Source: Actinomycetota bacterium (GTDB lineage: Bacteria; Actinomycetota; UBA4738; G016210805). Taken from it: DNA of 7,223 bases. The position numbers were made by a program, and so were the translations under genes. The stretch's first letter is position 1. Each line of letters begins with the position of its first letter. The notes beneath the pieces are model-generated. The model had not been told where the DNA came from and ran no database searches. It saw nothing but the letters and a program-made list of their open reading frames with translations. The stretch covers positions 1 through 7,223 of the forward strand of contig JACQTL010000055.1 in NCBI GenBank assembly GCA_016210805.1, read 5' to 3'. This document shows, piece by piece, positions 6,776 through 7,223 of this stretch.

Positions 6776-6784
6776 TGGTATCCT
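6776..6784 (+). promoter_or_regulatory. Candidate upstream rRNA promoter (P1), extended -10
   Basis: TGGTATCCT fits TGN-TANNNT and closely resembles the tyrS promoter TGGTAGCAT. The reverse strand before the PBP gene also carries GGTATCCT. No clear -35 lies 16-18 bases upstream. Tandem promoters are usual for actinobacterial rRNA operons. The evidence is one short motif, so confidence is low. Confidence 0.3.
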
Positions 6785-6812
6785 CGAGGTGCCGGGAAGG
6801 CCCTCCTCGAGG
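6782..6812. repeat. Two copies of the palindrome CCTCGAGG
   Basis: Perfect 8-base palindromes lie at 6782-6789 and 6805-6812, separated by 15 bases with centres 23 bases apart. The second extends to CTCCTCGAGGGGAG with nearly full dyad symmetry. In RNA the copies can pair with each other as an 8-pair stem with a 15-base loop, so the region could be the tyrS terminator, although no T-run follows. In DNA they could be paired operator half-sites. They sit just upstream of the strong rRNA promoter, whose -35 begins at 6828. Confidence 0.5.
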
Positions 6813-6827
6813 GGAGAGTCTGCTCGG

Positions 6828-6856
6828 TTGACGCCCCTTCGGGGGGTGCGTATCAT
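6828..6856 (+). promoter_or_regulatory. Main rRNA operon promoter (P2)
   Basis: TTGACG (6828-6833) and TATCAT (6851-6856) each match the sigma-70/HrdB-type consensus at five of six positions and are separated by exactly 17 bases, the best promoter in the window. Transcription should begin near 6863, about 300 bases before 16S. The spacer contains CCCCTTCGGGG, a short GC palindrome. The start-site region downstream (GGCGGTCGCGG) is GC-rich, as often seen in stringently controlled rRNA promoters; that functional link is inference. Confidence 0.75.
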
Positions 6857-6928
6857 AGGCGGTCGCGGCGGCCCCCGGCCCAAGTCCCCCAAGGACCCGG
6901 ATCGGGAGCAGTACGCCCCGCTCGCACC

Positions 6929-6949
6929 TTGAGAACTGAACAGTGTGCC
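6929..6949 (+). promoter_or_regulatory. Conserved actinobacterial rRNA leader element (antitermination/processing region)
   Basis: The segment starting TTGAGAACTGAACAGTG and running on to TGCC closely resembles the TTGAGAACTCAA-CAG/TAG-type sequence that I recall upstream of 16S in Streptomyces and Mycobacterium and, in related form, in actinobacterial 16S-23S spacers. It lies where the Nus-factor antitermination boxes occur. CGCAC (6923-6927) and GTGCG (6958-6962) flank it as a 5-pair inverted repeat that could present it in a loop. The family resemblance is clear; the exact box assignment is not. Confidence 0.55.
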
Positions 6950-7164
6950 AAAAGCCAGTGCGTTCCCTCAAGACCGGGGAAGGCGCGCGTCAGCGTGCTC
7001 GGAACCGGGCTTTGAGACGTACGGAATCCGTCCGGACATGAACATGAGCCGGCCGGATCTAACTGGGGCCGAAGCCGGGGCCAACCGGCGGAGGCCACTC
7101 CAGGGAAGACGCCGAAGCCGTCCGGTGCCACATGGTGGTCCCGGGCGGATCTGAAGCAACCCTT

Positions 7165-7223
7165 TCTACGGAGAGTTTGATCCTGGCTCAGGACGAACGC
7201 TGGCGGCGTGCTTAACACATGCA
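7165..7223 (+). rRNA. rrs: 16S ribosomal RNA, 5' end (partial)
   Basis: The universal 5' sequence AGAGTTTGATCCTGGCTCAG begins at 7172 (E. coli position 8), followed by GACGAACGCTGGCGGCGTGC and TTAACACATGCA up to the window edge. Counting back seven bases puts the mature 5' end near 7165, with an uncertainty of a few bases. The rest of the gene, and presumably 23S and 5S, lie to the right. The visible part is identical or nearly so across actinobacteria and several other phyla, so it cannot give a genus. Confidence 0.97.

Larger units (their letters stand above)
6724..7164. other. Non-coding tyrS-16S intergenic region: rRNA promoters and leader
   Basis: No believable protein gene lies in these 441 bases. 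Short open frames on both strands have no family motifs or Shine-Dalgarno sequences and run into conserved rRNA-leader sequence. The left third holds the tyrS 3' flank, paired CCTCGAGG palindromes and two promoter candidates. The right two-thirds, from about 6863, would be transcribed as the 16S precursor leader, about 300 bases long, carrying a conserved TTGAGAACTGAACAG element and several small inverted repeats. Sequence that pairs with the 16S 3' flank for RNase III processing is expected here but cannot be identified without that flank. Confidence 0.85.

Noticed and set aside
6675..7218. Several 60-120 codon open frames on both strands between tyrS and 16S
   Set aside because: They overlap tyrS, the rRNA promoter, the conserved leader or 16S itself, and show no motifs.
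1..7223. Mobile element, CRISPR array, prophage or toxin-antitoxin system
   Set aside because: No transposase, integrase, regularly spaced repeats, terminal inverted repeats or target duplications were seen; all five protein genes are core-type.

Overview
This is a very GC-rich (roughly 70% by eye) chromosomal housekeeping segment, most likely from an actinobacterium. Four things point there: the opening of a 16S rRNA gene at the right edge, a TTGAGAACTGAACAG-type rRNA leader element, a class A penicillin-binding protein ending in PASTA domains, and two start codons without Shine-Dalgarno sequences that sit just downstream of -10-like hexamers. I cannot place it below phylum level. The genus is unlikely to be a standard model, because the gene order departs from what I recall for Mycobacterium, where mpg and tyrS are adjacent.

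Layout from left to right. (1) Bases 3-548 encode the C-terminal part of an ornithine carbamoyltransferase (argF), cut by the window edge. (2) After a 23-base gap, polX (572-2299) encodes a family X DNA polymerase with a C-terminal PHP exonuclease domain. Its stop codon overlaps the start of mpg (2299-2934), a 3-methyladenine DNA glycosylase. argF, polX and mpg read as one co-directional unit, with polX-mpg forming a coupled base-excision-repair pair. (3) A bifunctional PBP gene (2918-5416) runs on the opposite strand. It converges on mpg with a 17-base tail overlap and diverges from tyrS. (4) A 56-base divergent region (5417-5472) separates the PBP gene from tyrS (5473-6723), which encodes tyrosyl-tRNA synthetase. 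(5) A 441-base non-coding region (6724-7164) holds two promoter candidates, paired CCTCGAGG palindromes and the rRNA leader. (6) The first 59 or so bases of 16S rRNA close the window.

Functionally, Mpg removes alkylated bases and PolX can process and fill the resulting gap. The PBP polymerises and cross-links peptidoglycan outside the membrane. TyrS and the rRNA operon serve translation. No mobile element, CRISPR array, tRNA or clearly novel system is visible. The points of interest are regulatory and architectural: the coupled repair pair, the leaderless divergent promoter, the lipobox-like PBP N-terminus, and the palindromes around the rRNA promoter.
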